This document shows, in pieces, positions 1 to 6,700 of a stretch of 11,897 nucleotides of DNA. Positions within the stretch are counted from its first letter, which is position 1. Every line of letters starts with the position of its first letter. The position numbers and the translations under genes were made by a program. The DNA comes from Acidobacteriota bacterium. GTDB taxonomy: Bacteria; Acidobacteriota; Holophagae; Holophagales; Holophagaceae. The notes below the pieces were generated by a model. It searched no databases and had not been told where the DNA came from. It was given only the letters and a program-made list of their open reading frames with translations. The DNA lies in NCBI GenBank assembly GCA_021778785.1, contig JAJYBX010000023.1, forward strand, positions 1-11,897. Reading direction: 5' to 3'.

Positions 1-2
1 CG

Positions 3-521
3 ATCTGGAAGGAGCACCTAGCCATCGTGAGCGGGGAGATCGACGCCCGCCGCCGCATTCCCGTGCGCATCCACTCCGAGTGCTGGACCGGGGATGTGCT
101 GGGCAGCCTCAAGTGCGACTGCCGCCAGCAGCTGGAGGAGGGCCTGCGCCACATCGCCGAGCACGGGGGCATGGTGCTCTACCTCCGCCAGGAGGGCCGC
201 GGCATCGGCCTCCTGAACAAGCTCAAGGCCTACGCCCTGCAGGAGCAGGGGCTCGACACCGTGGAGGCCAACCACTCCCTGGGCTTTCCCGATGATCTGC
301 GCACCTACGACAGCGCGGTGGAGATGCTGAAGTTCTTCGGGATCAAGCATGTGAAGCTGCTCACCAACAACCCGCGCAAGATCGGCGCCCTGGAATCCGC
401 GGGCATCGAGGTGGAGCGGGAGCGCCACCAGCTGGCGGCCAATCCCTACAACCTGCGCTACCTCAAGACCAAGGCCCGCAAGAGCGGGCACATGCTGGAT
501 TTCGAGGAAGAGGCGCTGTAG
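3..521 (+). CDS. ribA: GTP cyclohydrolase II, 5'-truncated by window edge
   Basis: Catalyses the first step of riboflavin synthesis: GTP is opened to a diaminopyrimidine ribosyl phosphate with loss of formate and pyrophosphate, in the cytosol. The 172 visible residues match the family from about residue 30 to the C terminus. The zinc site is the pattern C-x10-C-x-C within SECWTGDVLGSLKCDC (visible residues 27, 38, 40). RQEGRGIGLLNK, the AYALQ tyrosine (77), VEANHSLGF and the D-x-R pair (98, 100; the Arg is the proposed nucleophile in E. coli RibA) are all present, as is LLTNNPRK. A GTG at 27 is in frame, but the frame is open to the edge and the residues before it (EHLAI) align with the family, so it is internal. 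Whether the gene is stand-alone ribA or the end of a ribBA fusion cannot be seen. The SDR gene follows 39 nt later on the same strand. Confidence 0.95.
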   Translation: MWKEHLAIVSGEIDARRRIPVRIHSECWTGDVLGSLKCDCRQQLEEGLRHIAEHGGMVLYLRQEGRGIGLLNKLKAYALQEQGLDTVEANHSLGFPDDLRTYDSAVEMLKFFGIKHVKLLTNNPRKIGALESAGIEVERERHQLAANPYNLRYLKTKARKSGHMLDFEEEAL

Positions 522-549
522 GGCGCACCCGCTGCCACAATGCCCCCCT

Positions 550-554
550 GGAGG
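550..554 (+). promoter_or_regulatory. Ribosome binding site that fixes the SDR start
   Basis: GGAGG lies 6 nt before the ATG at 561. An in-frame ATG at 540 has no such site and would place this GGAGG inside the coding sequence, adding seven residues (MPPWRCG) in front of the usual SDR N terminus. The 561 start is therefore preferred. Confidence 0.75.
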
Positions 555-560
555 TGTGGC

Positions 561-1352
561 ATGGCGCAGGCGTTGGAGGGACGGCTGGCCCTGGTGACGG
601 CGGCGAGCCGTGGACTGGGCCGGGCCTCGGCCGAGGCCCTGGCGCAGGCGGGCTGCGATCTGGTCATCTGCAGCCGGGACCAGGCCTCGGTGGTGCGGAC
701 CGCGGAGGAGATCCGCCGCGCCACGGGACGGCAGGTGGTCCCCGTGGTGGCGGATCTCAGCCGCGCCGCGGATGTCCAGGCGGCGCTGGAGGCGGCCCTC
801 TCCCTGCACGGGCGCGTGGATGTGCTGGTATCCAACACCGGCGGGCCGCCGCCGGGGCCCTTCATGGGCTTCGACGACGCCGCCTGGCAGGGGGCCTTCG
901 ACAGCCTGCTGATGCCCGCCGTCCGCCTCGCCCGGGGCGTGGTGCCGGGCATGCAGGCCCAGGGCTGGGGAAGGATCCTCTTCGTGACCTCCAGTGCGGT
1001 GAAGCAGCCCCTCCCCCAGCTGGTCCTGTCCAATTCGCTTCGCGCCGCGGTGACGGGCATGGCCAAGACGTTGGCGGGCCAGGTGGCGAGGGACGGCATC
1101 ACCGTGAACTGCGTGGCCCCGGGCCGCATCCTCACGGACCGTGTGAAGTTCCTCGACGGCGAGGCCGCGAAGGGCAGCGGCCGGACGATGGAGGAAGTGC
1201 AGGCGGAGCAGGCCACCCGGATCCCGGCCGGACGCTACGGCGAACCCCGGGAGTTCGGCGAGGTCGTGGCCTTCCTGGCGAGCCCCGGCGCCGCCTACAT
1301 CACCGGCTCCACCCTCGCGGTGGACGGGGGGATCATCAGCTCCCTCCTATAG
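561..1352 (+). CDS. SDR-family protein (3-oxoacyl-ACP reductase-like) lacking the YxxxK catalytic pair
   Basis: A 263-residue protein with the Rossmann layout of short-chain dehydrogenases. The dinucleotide loop is TAASRGLG (residues 13-20; canonical TGxxxGxG, so the first Gly is Ala). VADLS marks the end of a middle strand, LVSNTGG stands in for NNAG, and the C terminus GRYGEPREFGEVVAFLAS...ITGSTLAVDGG is typical. The active site is odd: after TSS (143-145), where Y-x3-K is expected, the sequence is S157-N-S-L-R161. Both the catalytic Tyr and Lys are thus replaced. From memory, a BKR-like subgroup of SDRs with imperfect cofactor and catalytic motifs exists, so this may be a conserved variant and not a decayed gene. 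The frame is intact throughout. Substrate unknown; a reductase role is not assured. It lies 39 nt after ribA, probably co-transcribed, and ends overlapping rluB. Confidence 0.88.
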   Translation: MAQALEGRLALVTAASRGLGRASAEALAQAGCDLVICSRDQASVVRTAEEIRRATGRQVVPVVADLSRAADVQAALEAALSLHGRVDVLVSNTGGPPPGPFMGFDDAAWQGAFDSLLMPAVRLARGVVPGMQAQGWGRILFVTSSAVKQPLPQLVLSNSLRAAVTGMAKTLAGQVARDGITVNCVAPGRILTDRVKFLDGEAAKGSGRTMEEVQAEQATRIPAGRYGEPREFGEVVAFLASPGAAYITGSTLAVDGGIISSLL

Positions 1353-2276
1353 GCTCTTGATGGCCGCGATCTCCTGGGGATGGAGGAAGCGCCAGGCGCC
1401 GGGCTTCAGCAGGGGATCGGCCAGGGGGCCGAACTGCACCCGGCGCAGCTTGCTCACCGGGTGGCCCACGGCGGCGAACATGCGGCGGATCTGCTGGTTC
1501 TTGCCCTCGGTGAGGGTGACCTTCAGCCAGGGGTTGTCGCCCTTCTCGGCCACCTCGATGTGGCAGGGCTTCAGGCGACGCCCGCTGAGGCGGAAGCCCT
1601 CCTGGAACTCCTTCAGCAGTTCCGGCTTCGGCATGCGGTGCACCTTCACCAGGTAGACCTTGGGGATCTCGTGCTCGGGGCCCATGAGCACCTGGGCCAG
1701 GGCGCCGTCGTTGGTCATGAGCAGCAGGCCCTCCGAGTTGAAATCGAGGCGGCCCACCGGATACAGGCGCCCCGGCACGTCCTTCAGGAGGGCCATGACC
1801 GTGGGCCGGCCCTGGTCGTCCTTCACGGTGGTGACGTACCCCTTGGGCTTGTTCATCAGGATGTAGACCGGCGCCTCGCGATGGATGGGCATCAGGTCCA
1901 CGGTGATCTGGTCCCGGCGGGGATCGGCCTTGGCGCCCAGCTCCGAGACCGTCTTGCCGTTCACCTGCACCCGGCCGTCGAGGATGATGGCCTCGCAGGC
2001 CCGGCGGCTGGCGATGCCGGCGGCGGCCAGGATCTTCTGCAGGCGCTCCTGCCCTCCCGTCTCGGCGGTTCGCGGCCTCCGGGAAGCCGGCGCGGCCTTG
2101 GGACGCGCGGTGGAGGCGCTGGCGGCGGGGCGGGCCGCAGGGCGTGCCGTGGCGGTCCCCCGGGGGCCGACGGGCTTGCGGCCCACGGTGGGAGCCGCGG
2201 GCTTCCGGGGTCCCCTGGAAGCGGAGCTCTGGGTCCTGGGCGCGGGCTTCGGCCCCTTCGGGGCGGGTTTCCTCAT
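1347..2276 (-). CDS. rluB: RsuA/RluB-family 23S rRNA pseudouridine synthase with long basic N-terminal extension
   Basis: Isomerises a specific uridine in rRNA to pseudouridine, probably the large-subunit site made by RluB in E. coli. Of 309 residues, about 76-135 form an S4 RNA-binding domain (ERLQKILAAAGIASRRACE..I..GRVQVNG). The catalytic domain follows with MNKPKGYVTT and GRLDFNSEGLLLMTNDG, where Asp178 is the expected nucleophile, then KVYLVKV and GKNQQIRRMFAAVGHPV. Residues 1-75 are low-complexity and rich in Pro, Ala, Arg, Lys and Ser, likely disordered and able to bind RNA. The start at 2276 has AAGGAG 5 nt upstream. The gene is last in a run pgsA, AI-2E protein, rluB, 64 nt after its neighbour. 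RluB is favoured over RsuA/RluE/RluF because of the S4 domain and basic extension, but the target site is inferred. Confidence 0.9.
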   Translation of the reverse strand: MRKPAPKGPKPAPRTQSSASRGPRKPAAPTVGRKPVGPRGTATARPAARPAASASTARPKAAPASRRPRTAETGGQERLQKILAAAGIASRRACEAIILDGRVQVNGKTVSELGAKADPRRDQITVDLMPIHREAPVYILMNKPKGYVTTVKDDQGRPTVMALLKDVPGRLYPVGRLDFNSEGLLLMTNDGALAQVLMGPEHEIPKVYLVKVHRMPKPELLKEFQEGFRLSGRRLKPCHIEVAEKGDNPWLKVTLTEGKNQQIRRMFAAVGHPVSKLRRVQFGPLADPLLKPGAWRFLHPQEIAAIKSL

Positions 2277-2289
2277 GGCGGCTCCTTCG

Positions 2290-2303
2290 GCGTCTCCCGA
2301 CGC
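2290..2303 (-). other. Small GNRA-type hairpin in the rluB leader
   Basis: GCGTC and GACGC pair perfectly around a GGGA tetraloop on the minus strand, just upstream of the AAGGAG of rluB. No T-run follows, so it is not an intrinsic terminator. It might affect rluB translation, but a 5-bp stem in GC-rich DNA can occur by chance. Confidence 0.25.
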
Positions 2304-2340
2304 GGAACAAGCAGTCTAGCATCCCCCTTCGCCCGCAGGC

Positions 2341-3375
2341 TCAGGCCGGATCCCCGAACCACGGGTGGGCGCGGTAGTCCCTCATCAGTTCCTCCGCCAC
2401 CACCTTGAGGACGACGGCCAGGGGCACGGCGAACACGAGCCCCAGCACGCCGAACCAGAAGCCGAAGGCCGTGAGCGCGATCAGCACCTCCAGCGGATGC
2501 AGGCGGCTGGCCCGGCCCACCCAGACCGGCGTGAGGTAGAAGCCCTCGATCTTCTGGATCAGGAAGAAGACGCCGGCCACCAGGACCAGGTGGCCACCGC
2601 GGCCGCCATCGAGGTAGGCGAGCACCACGGCGGCGGGCATGGCGGTGAGGTAGGGGGAGTAGGGCACGACGTTCGAGAAGCCGGCCACCAGGCCCAGGAG
2701 CCAGGCGGAAGGCACCCCCAGGACGAGGAACCCGGCGCCCTGGAGGACGCTCATGACCAGGGCCACGGCCAGCTGGCCGCGGATGTAGCCGCCCAGCCGC
2801 AGGTGGATCGCCTGCGCCATGCGGTCCAGGCGCTCGCGGTGCCGCGGTGGCACCAGTCCCCGCGCGGTTTTCACAAGTTCCGGCCCCTCCAGCAGGAGGT
2901 AGTAGAGGATCAGGGGCACGAGGATCAGGGCCAGCAGGTCCAGGAAGCAGCCGAGCACCCCGCCGCCGGTGGCCCGGAGTCCCTGGGCCACGCTCACGGG
3001 ATCCACCGATTCCAGCGCCCGGTCGATCCGGGCCTGCCAGGCGGGATGGGCCTGGAGCCAGGGCAGGAACCGCGCGTCCAGGGCGGCCTTCCATCGGGGA
3101 AGCGAGGCCAGGAGGGTCTGGAGCTGGCCACCGATCCAGGGCGCCACAGCCGCGATCAGCCCCGCCAGCCCCGCCGCGGAGCCCAGGAGGACGGTGGCCA
3201 CGCTCCAGCGGCGGCCGATGCGGTCCGAGAGGGCTTCCACGATCGGCGCGAGCAGGTAGGCCAGCACCATGGCGAGGAAGAAGGGGGCCAGGGCCCGCCG
3301 GAGCAGCCACAGGGCCAGCACCCCCGCCACGAGCACCAGGGCGAAGCGGAGGGGGATCCGGGAGCGGGCTTCCAT
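2341..3375 (-). CDS. AI-2E family (PerM-like) membrane transporter
   Basis: A 344-residue polytopic inner-membrane protein of the AI-2E/PerM family. Members have been tied to autoinducer-2 export, Na+/H+ antiport or unknown cargo, so the substrate cannot be assigned. Hydrophobic segments lie at about 9-45 (two helices), 58-80, 142-162, 200-232 and 244-256, 262-278 and 295-328. A soluble amphipathic stretch at about 82-130 sits between the early helices, as is usual. Family signatures are visible: SNVVPYSPYLTAMPA (about 234-248), GFYLTPVWVGRASRLHPLEVL (278-298) and GVLGLVFAVPLAVV (309-322). The frame is open far upstream, but that part overlaps pgsA and is not family-like. ATG at 3375, 2 nt after the pgsA stop, opens a normal N terminus (MEARSRIPLRFALVLVAG). 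No strong Shine-Dalgarno is seen, which suggests coupling to pgsA translation. Confidence 0.9.
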   Translation of the reverse strand: MEARSRIPLRFALVLVAGVLALWLLRRALAPFFLAMVLAYLLAPIVEALSDRIGRRWSVATVLLGSAAGLAGLIAAVAPWIGGQLQTLLASLPRWKAALDARFLPWLQAHPAWQARIDRALESVDPVSVAQGLRATGGGVLGCFLDLLALILVPLILYYLLLEGPELVKTARGLVPPRHRERLDRMAQAIHLRLGGYIRGQLAVALVMSVLQGAGFLVLGVPSAWLLGLVAGFSNVVPYSPYLTAMPAAVVLAYLDGGRGGHLVLVAGVFFLIQKIEGFYLTPVWVGRASRLHPLEVLIALTAFGFWFGVLGLVFAVPLAVVLKVVAEELMRDYRAHPWFGDPA

Positions 3376-3377
3376 CG

Positions 3378-3947
3378 TCAGGAGCGGGGGACGTGGCTGG
3401 CGCGGAGGAAGTAGTGGATGCCGGAGGCCAGCACCAGGGCCGCCACCAGGTAGTACATGGCCGGGTAGAAGTGCGCCATCCAGGGGCGCGGGCCCAGGGC
3501 GTTGAAGAGCAGCCCCAGGGACACGGCCACCAGCTGGGCGGCGGTGCTGAGCTTGCCCAGGAAGCTGGGCTGGAAGGTGCTCTCGCTGAGGCGCTCCACG
3601 GAGGCGAAGGCGTAGAAGGAGATCACCAAGTCCCGCGAGATGGCCAGGATGGCCACCCACACGGGGATCGGGGCCGTCATGCCCCCGGTCCGCCAGGCCA
3701 TGAGGATGAAGGCGGTGGTCATGAGCAGCTTGTCCGCGGCGGGGTCCATGACCGCCCCCAGGTCCGAGCGCTGGTCGAAGGTCCGGGCGACGAATCCATC
3801 CAGCAGGTCGGTCAGCCCGGCCGCTGCGAAGATGATGAAGGCGTGCCAGTGATGCCCATACCAGAGGGCGATGGCGAAAAAGGGGATCGCCAGGATCCGG
3901 AGCAGGGTCAGTGCATTGGGCAGTGTCAGGGGGCTGGAGGGGCGCAT
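3378..3947 (-). CDS. pgsA: CDP-diacylglycerol--glycerol-3-phosphate 3-phosphatidyltransferase
   Basis: Makes phosphatidylglycerol phosphate from CDP-diacylglycerol and glycerol 3-phosphate at the inner membrane, the committed step to PG and cardiolipin. The 189-residue length is normal for PgsA. The CDP-alcohol phosphotransferase signature is complete: D47-x2-D50-G51-x2-A54-R55-x8-G64-x3-D68-x3-D72, the two-metal and CDP site. The N terminus (LPNALTLLRILAIPFFAIAL) is typical of PgsA. Further hydrophobic helices lie at about 32-46, 74-85, 92-110, 133-150 and 162-180. Other family members (for example phosphatidylinositol phosphate synthases) share the signature, but the N terminus and length favour PgsA. 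The start ATG at 3947 has only a weak ribosome binding site (CTGGA). It is first in the minus-strand run and divergent from feoA across 89 nt. Confidence 0.9.
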   Translation of the reverse strand: MRPSSPLTLPNALTLLRILAIPFFAIALWYGHHWHAFIIFAAAGLTDLLDGFVARTFDQRSDLGAVMDPAADKLLMTTAFILMAWRTGGMTAPIPVWVAILAISRDLVISFYAFASVERLSESTFQPSFLGKLSTAAQLVAVSLGLLFNALGPRPWMAHFYPAMYYLVAALVLASGIHYFLRASHVPRS

Positions 3948-4036
3948 TGGGTCCAGTTTAGACGCAGATCACATCCCACGACTTCGGCCTTGTTGCACTC
4001 TAGTGGTGAGTTACACTGGAATTCGGAGTTGAGACT
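3948..4036. promoter_or_regulatory. Divergent promoter region between pgsA (-) and feoA (+)
   Basis: An 89-nt gap, visibly less GC-rich than its flanks, must hold promoters for both pgsA and feoA. Toward feoA a weak sigma70-like pair can be read: TTGTTG (3990-3995), 16 nt, TACACT (4012-4017). This would put transcription start very near the feoA Shine-Dalgarno (GGAG 4025-4028, 8 nt before ATG). A small inverted repeat CACT-CT-AGTG (3996-4005) lies within that spacer. No match to the AT-rich Fur box is apparent, although feo operons are commonly Fur- or Fnr-controlled. No good promoter was recognised for pgsA. The presence of promoters is inferred from gene orientation, and the individual elements are speculative. 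Confidence 0.4.
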
Positions 4037-4282
4037 ATGACTCAAAATCCATCAATCCCCCTCAGCATGCTCCAGCCCGGAGACCAGGGGGAGGTGGTGC
4101 AGGTGCAGGCCCAGGGACCCATCCGCCAGCGCCTGCTGGAGATGGGGTTCATCCGTGGGGCCCGCCTGCGGGTGGAGAAGCTGGCGCCCCTGGGTGATCC
4201 CATGGAACTCGTCATCAAGGGCTACCATCTGTCCCTTCGGCGGGAGGAGAGCGTCTGCATCCTCGTCCAGCGGGTGGCCTGA
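4037..4282 (+). CDS. feoA: Ferrous iron transport protein A
   Basis: A small cytosolic SH3-like protein that works with FeoB in Fe(II) uptake, probably by modulating the transporter. All 81 residues fit the FeoA fold: LSMLQPGDQGEVVQV at the start, the signature IRQRLLEMGFIRGARLRVEK (about 29-48) in the centre, GDPMELVIKGYHLSLRREE after it, and a closing strand VCILVQ. Length is normal (75-90). The start at 4037 has GGAG 8 nt upstream; the internal ATG at 4067 would also give a family-like N terminus but lacks a binding site. Its TGA overlaps the feoB ATG by one base (TGATG), so the two are translationally coupled. This is a separate FeoA, not fused to FeoB as in some bacteria. Confidence 0.95.
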   Translation: MTQNPSIPLSMLQPGDQGEVVQVQAQGPIRQRLLEMGFIRGARLRVEKLAPLGDPMELVIKGYHLSLRREESVCILVQRVA

Positions 4283-6456
4283 TGCCGATGGTCATCGCCC
4301 TGGCGGGGAATCCCAACTGCGGGAAGACCACCATCTTCAACGCCCTCACCGGGGCGCGGCATCACGTGGGCAACTGGCCGGGCGTGACGGTGGAGCGCCG
4401 GAGCGGGACCTTCGAGCACGAGGGCCTGCAGCTGGAGGTGGTGGACCTGCCGGGGACCTACTCCCTGTCGGCCCGCAGCGAGGATGAGCGCGTGGCCGCC
4501 CAGGCCCTGGCCTCGGGCGAAGTGGACCTGGTGCTGAACGTCCTGGATGCCTCCAACCTGGAGCGCAACCTCTACCTCAGCACCCAGCTGATGGAGCTGG
4601 GGAAGCCCGTGGCCTTCGTCCTGAACATGATGGATGACGCGGAGAAGCGCGGCATCCACATGGACCTGAAGGTCATGGAGACCCTGCTCGGGGGCCCGGT
4701 GGTGGCCACGGTGGGCAATCGCGAGGAGGGCGTCGACGCGCTGAAGTCGCTCCTGGCCTCGCTGGCGCGTGGCGAAACGGAGCGTTGCCGGTCCATCGCG
4801 GTGGACTACGGGCATGATCTGGAAGGCGAGATCCGCAAGCTCGAGGGGGAGATCGGGCGGGACGAGACCCTGGCTGCCTCCATGCCCCCGCGCTGGCTGG
4901 CCCTTCAGCTGCTGGAGGGCAGTCCTGCGGCCCAGGTGGCCCTGGCCCGGAGCCATGCCCGGGGCGCCATTGGACAGCAGCTGGCGAAGAGCCTGGCCTT
5001 CCTCGAGCACCACCTCGGCCAGGACGGGGCCACCCTGGTGGCGGAGCGGCGCTACGGGTTCGCCCACGGCCTGGTGAAGGAAGTGGCGACCGAGGCGGTG
5101 GACGACCGGAAGAGCCCCACGGCCCGCCTGGACGCCATCCTCACGCACCGCTACCTGGGCATCCCGATCTTCATCCTCATCCTGGGGCTGGTCTACTCGG
5201 TGTCCTTCGTCCTCGGGAAGATCCCGCAGGACTGGATCGCCGACGGCTTCAAGGCCCTGTCCACCTTCGCCGGGAACCACCTGCCGACCGGTGAGCTCAC
5301 CAGCCTCCTGGTGGACGGCGTCATCCCCGGCGTGAGCGCCGTCATTGTCTTCGTGCCCGTGATCATGATCCTCATGGGCTGCATCGCCTTCCTGGAGGAC
5401 ACGGGCTACATGGCCCGGGCGGCCTTCATCATGGACCGCCTCATGCACGTCATGGGGCTCCATGGGAAGAGCTTCATCCCCCTCATCATGGGCAGCGGCT
5501 GCAACGTGCCGGCCATCCAGGCCGCGCGCACCATCGAGAGCCGGCAGGATCGCCTGATCACCATCCTGGTCACCCCGCTCGTCTCCTGCTCGGCCCGGCT
5601 GCAGGTCTACATCGTCATCGCCGGCACCTTCTTCACGCCGATCAAGGCGGCGATGGCCATCGTGGCCATGCACTTCCTGGGCCTGGGCCTGGCGGTGCTC
5701 ATGGGCCGGCTCCTCAGGTCTGCGCTGTTCCACGGACCCAGTTCCCCCTTCGTGATGGAGCTGCCGCCCTACCGCCTGCCGGTGCTGAAGAGCACGCTGG
5801 TGCACATGTGGGAGAAGGGTTCCGTGTTCCTGTCCAGGGCCGGCACCACCATCTTCGCCGGCGCCACCCTGGTCTGGTTCCTGTCGCGCTATCCCGGCAT
5901 CGCCAATCCCCAGTGGACGGAGGAGTACCTCCAGCAGCGCCAGGCGGTCCTGGCCCTCCAGCTGCCCCAGGCCGAAACCGAAGGCCGCCTCCGGGACCTG
6001 GATCTGGCCCGGGAGAGCCGGATCGTGAACAGCAGCCTCGCCGCGCGGCTGGGCCAGAAGGTGGCGCCGGTCCTCCGGCCGATCCTGGATCCGGACCATC
6101 GGCGTCCCGAGGCCTGGAAGGACGTGATCGCCCTCACGGCCGGCTTCGTGGCCAAGGAGATCGTGGTCTCCACCATGGCCGTCATCCACCAGGCCAGCGA
6201 CGAGCCCAAGCCCGGCGAGCGCCTGAGCCCCCTCCAGGTGTCCCTGCGGGACCGTTCCGGCCTGACGCCCCTCACGGCCCTGGCCTTCATGATCTTCACG
6301 CTCATCTACACGCCCTGCCTCGGCACCGTGGCCATGATCCGGCGGGAGGCGGGCAGCTGGGGCTGGGCCGGCTTCACCATCGCCTACGGGCTGGTGCTCG
6401 GCTGGGGACTGGCCTGGACGGCGGTCACGGTGGGCCGGTGGATGGGATACGCATGA
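4282..6456 (+). CDS. feoB: Ferrous iron transporter FeoB
   Basis: The main Fe(II) permease of the inner membrane, 724 residues, with an N-terminal G-protein domain. G1 is GNPNCGKTT (9-17), G2 lies in GNWPGVTVE, G3 is DLPG (55-58) and G4 is NMMD (115-118). G5 appears to be the loop VATVGNREEG. A helical GDI-like spacer runs to about 285. The membrane part begins near ILTHRYLGIPIFILILGLVY. The two gate repeats are intact: GSGCNVPAI (404-412) and SCSARLQVY (435-443), each with the conserved Cys. A late helix carries FVAKEIVVSTMAVI and YTPCLGTVAMIRREAG (676-691). Length is within the usual 600-800. It overlaps feoA by one base and is followed 7 nt later by a small Cys-rich protein. The nucleotide specificity is taken from the family, not visible here. 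Confidence 0.96.
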   Translation: MPMVIALAGNPNCGKTTIFNALTGARHHVGNWPGVTVERRSGTFEHEGLQLEVVDLPGTYSLSARSEDERVAAQALASGEVDLVLNVLDASNLERNLYLSTQLMELGKPVAFVLNMMDDAEKRGIHMDLKVMETLLGGPVVATVGNREEGVDALKSLLASLARGETERCRSIAVDYGHDLEGEIRKLEGEIGRDETLAASMPPRWLALQLLEGSPAAQVALARSHARGAIGQQLAKSLAFLEHHLGQDGATLVAERRYGFAHGLVKEVATEAVDDRKSPTARLDAILTHRYLGIPIFILILGLVYSVSFVLGKIPQDWIADGFKALSTFAGNHLPTGELTSLLVDGVIPGVSAVIVFVPVIMILMGCIAFLEDTGYMARAAFIMDRLMHVMGLHGKSFIPLIMGSGCNVPAIQAARTIESRQDRLITILVTPLVSCSARLQVYIVIAGTFFTPIKAAMAIVAMHFLGLGLAVLMGRLLRSALFHGPSSPFVMELPPYRLPVLKSTLVHMWEKGSVFLSRAGTTIFAGATLVWFLSRYPGIANPQWTEEYLQQRQAVLALQLPQAETEGRLRDLDLARESRIVNSSLAARLGQKVAPVLRPILDPDHRRPEAWKDVIALTAGFVAKEIVVSTMAVIHQASDEPKPGERLSPLQVSLRDRSGLTPLTALAFMIFTLIYTPCLGTVAMIRREAGSWGWAGFTIAYGLVLGWGLAWTAVTVGRWMGYA

Positions 6457-6463
6457 GGTGGCC

Positions 6464-6664
6464 ATGACCTTCCAGAACCTGATCGCGATGGGCATGGTGC
6501 TCGCGGCGGCCCTCTGGTTCGGCCGCGGCTTCCTCCGCGCCCTGATGGGCAGGGGCGGCTGCGCCAGCGGCGGCTCCTGCGGCTCCTGCCGCGCCGGGGG
6601 CTGCGATGTGGCCCGGTTCGAGGCGATCCGCAAAGCCCTGGAGCAGGGGAAACCCGTCCAGTAG
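6464..6664 (+). CDS. FeoB-associated Cys-rich membrane protein
   Basis: A 66-residue protein directly after feoB. Residues 6-27 form a single hydrophobic helix, then a glycine/serine-rich segment with four cysteines in the pattern C33-x5-C39-x2-C42-x4-C47, and a short charged tail. This resembles the family called FeoB-associated Cys-rich membrane protein (PF12669 as I recall), found beside feoB in many bacteria and possibly the functional counterpart of FeoC. The cysteines could bind iron or an Fe-S cluster, but this is inference. ATG at 6464 is preferred: GAGG (6455-6458), overlapping the feoB stop, lies 5 nt upstream. An in-frame GTG at 6458 would add two residues and leave no room for that site. 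Confidence 0.82.
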   Translation: MTFQNLIAMGMVLAAALWFGRGFLRALMGRGGCASGGSCGSCRAGGCDVARFEAIRKALEQGKPVQ

Positions 6665-6670
6665 CCGGGG

Positions 6671-6700
6671 CCCGGCCGCCTCAGGCCGGGTCGGGCCTGA
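6671..6700. terminator. Overlapping GC hairpins at the feo / kinase convergent junction, possible bidirectional terminator
   Basis: Two perfect 7-bp hairpins share one arm: CCCGGCC (6671-6677) with GGCCGGG (6684-6690), and TCAGGCC (6681-6687) with GGCCTGA (6694-6700). They cannot form together. They lie 6 nt after the stop of the feo operon and contain the TGA of the convergent kinase gene (6681-6683). No T-tract follows on either strand, so intrinsic termination is uncertain. The second hairpin lies within the kinase's last codons and may partly reflect coding sequence. Confidence 0.4.

Noticed and set aside
27..29. GTG as the start of ribA
   Set aside because: The frame is open to the window edge and preceding residues align with the GTP cyclohydrolase II family, so the gene is truncated and the GTG is an internal Val.
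1380..2408. Open frame of 342 codons on the plus strand opposite rluB
   Set aside because: Low-complexity shadow translation (His/Leu/Gln/Gly-rich) without a binding site or known domain; rluB explains the region.
3376..3660. Upstream extension of the AI-2E gene to an ATG at 3660
   Set aside because: The extra residues lie out of frame over pgsA and are not membrane-protein-like; the ATG at 3375 begins a normal family N terminus.
2847..4040. Open frame of 397 codons on the plus strand across the AI-2E and pgsA genes
   Set aside because: Pro/Arg/Gly-rich translation without domains; it lies opposite two genes with intact family signatures and crosses the divergent promoter region.
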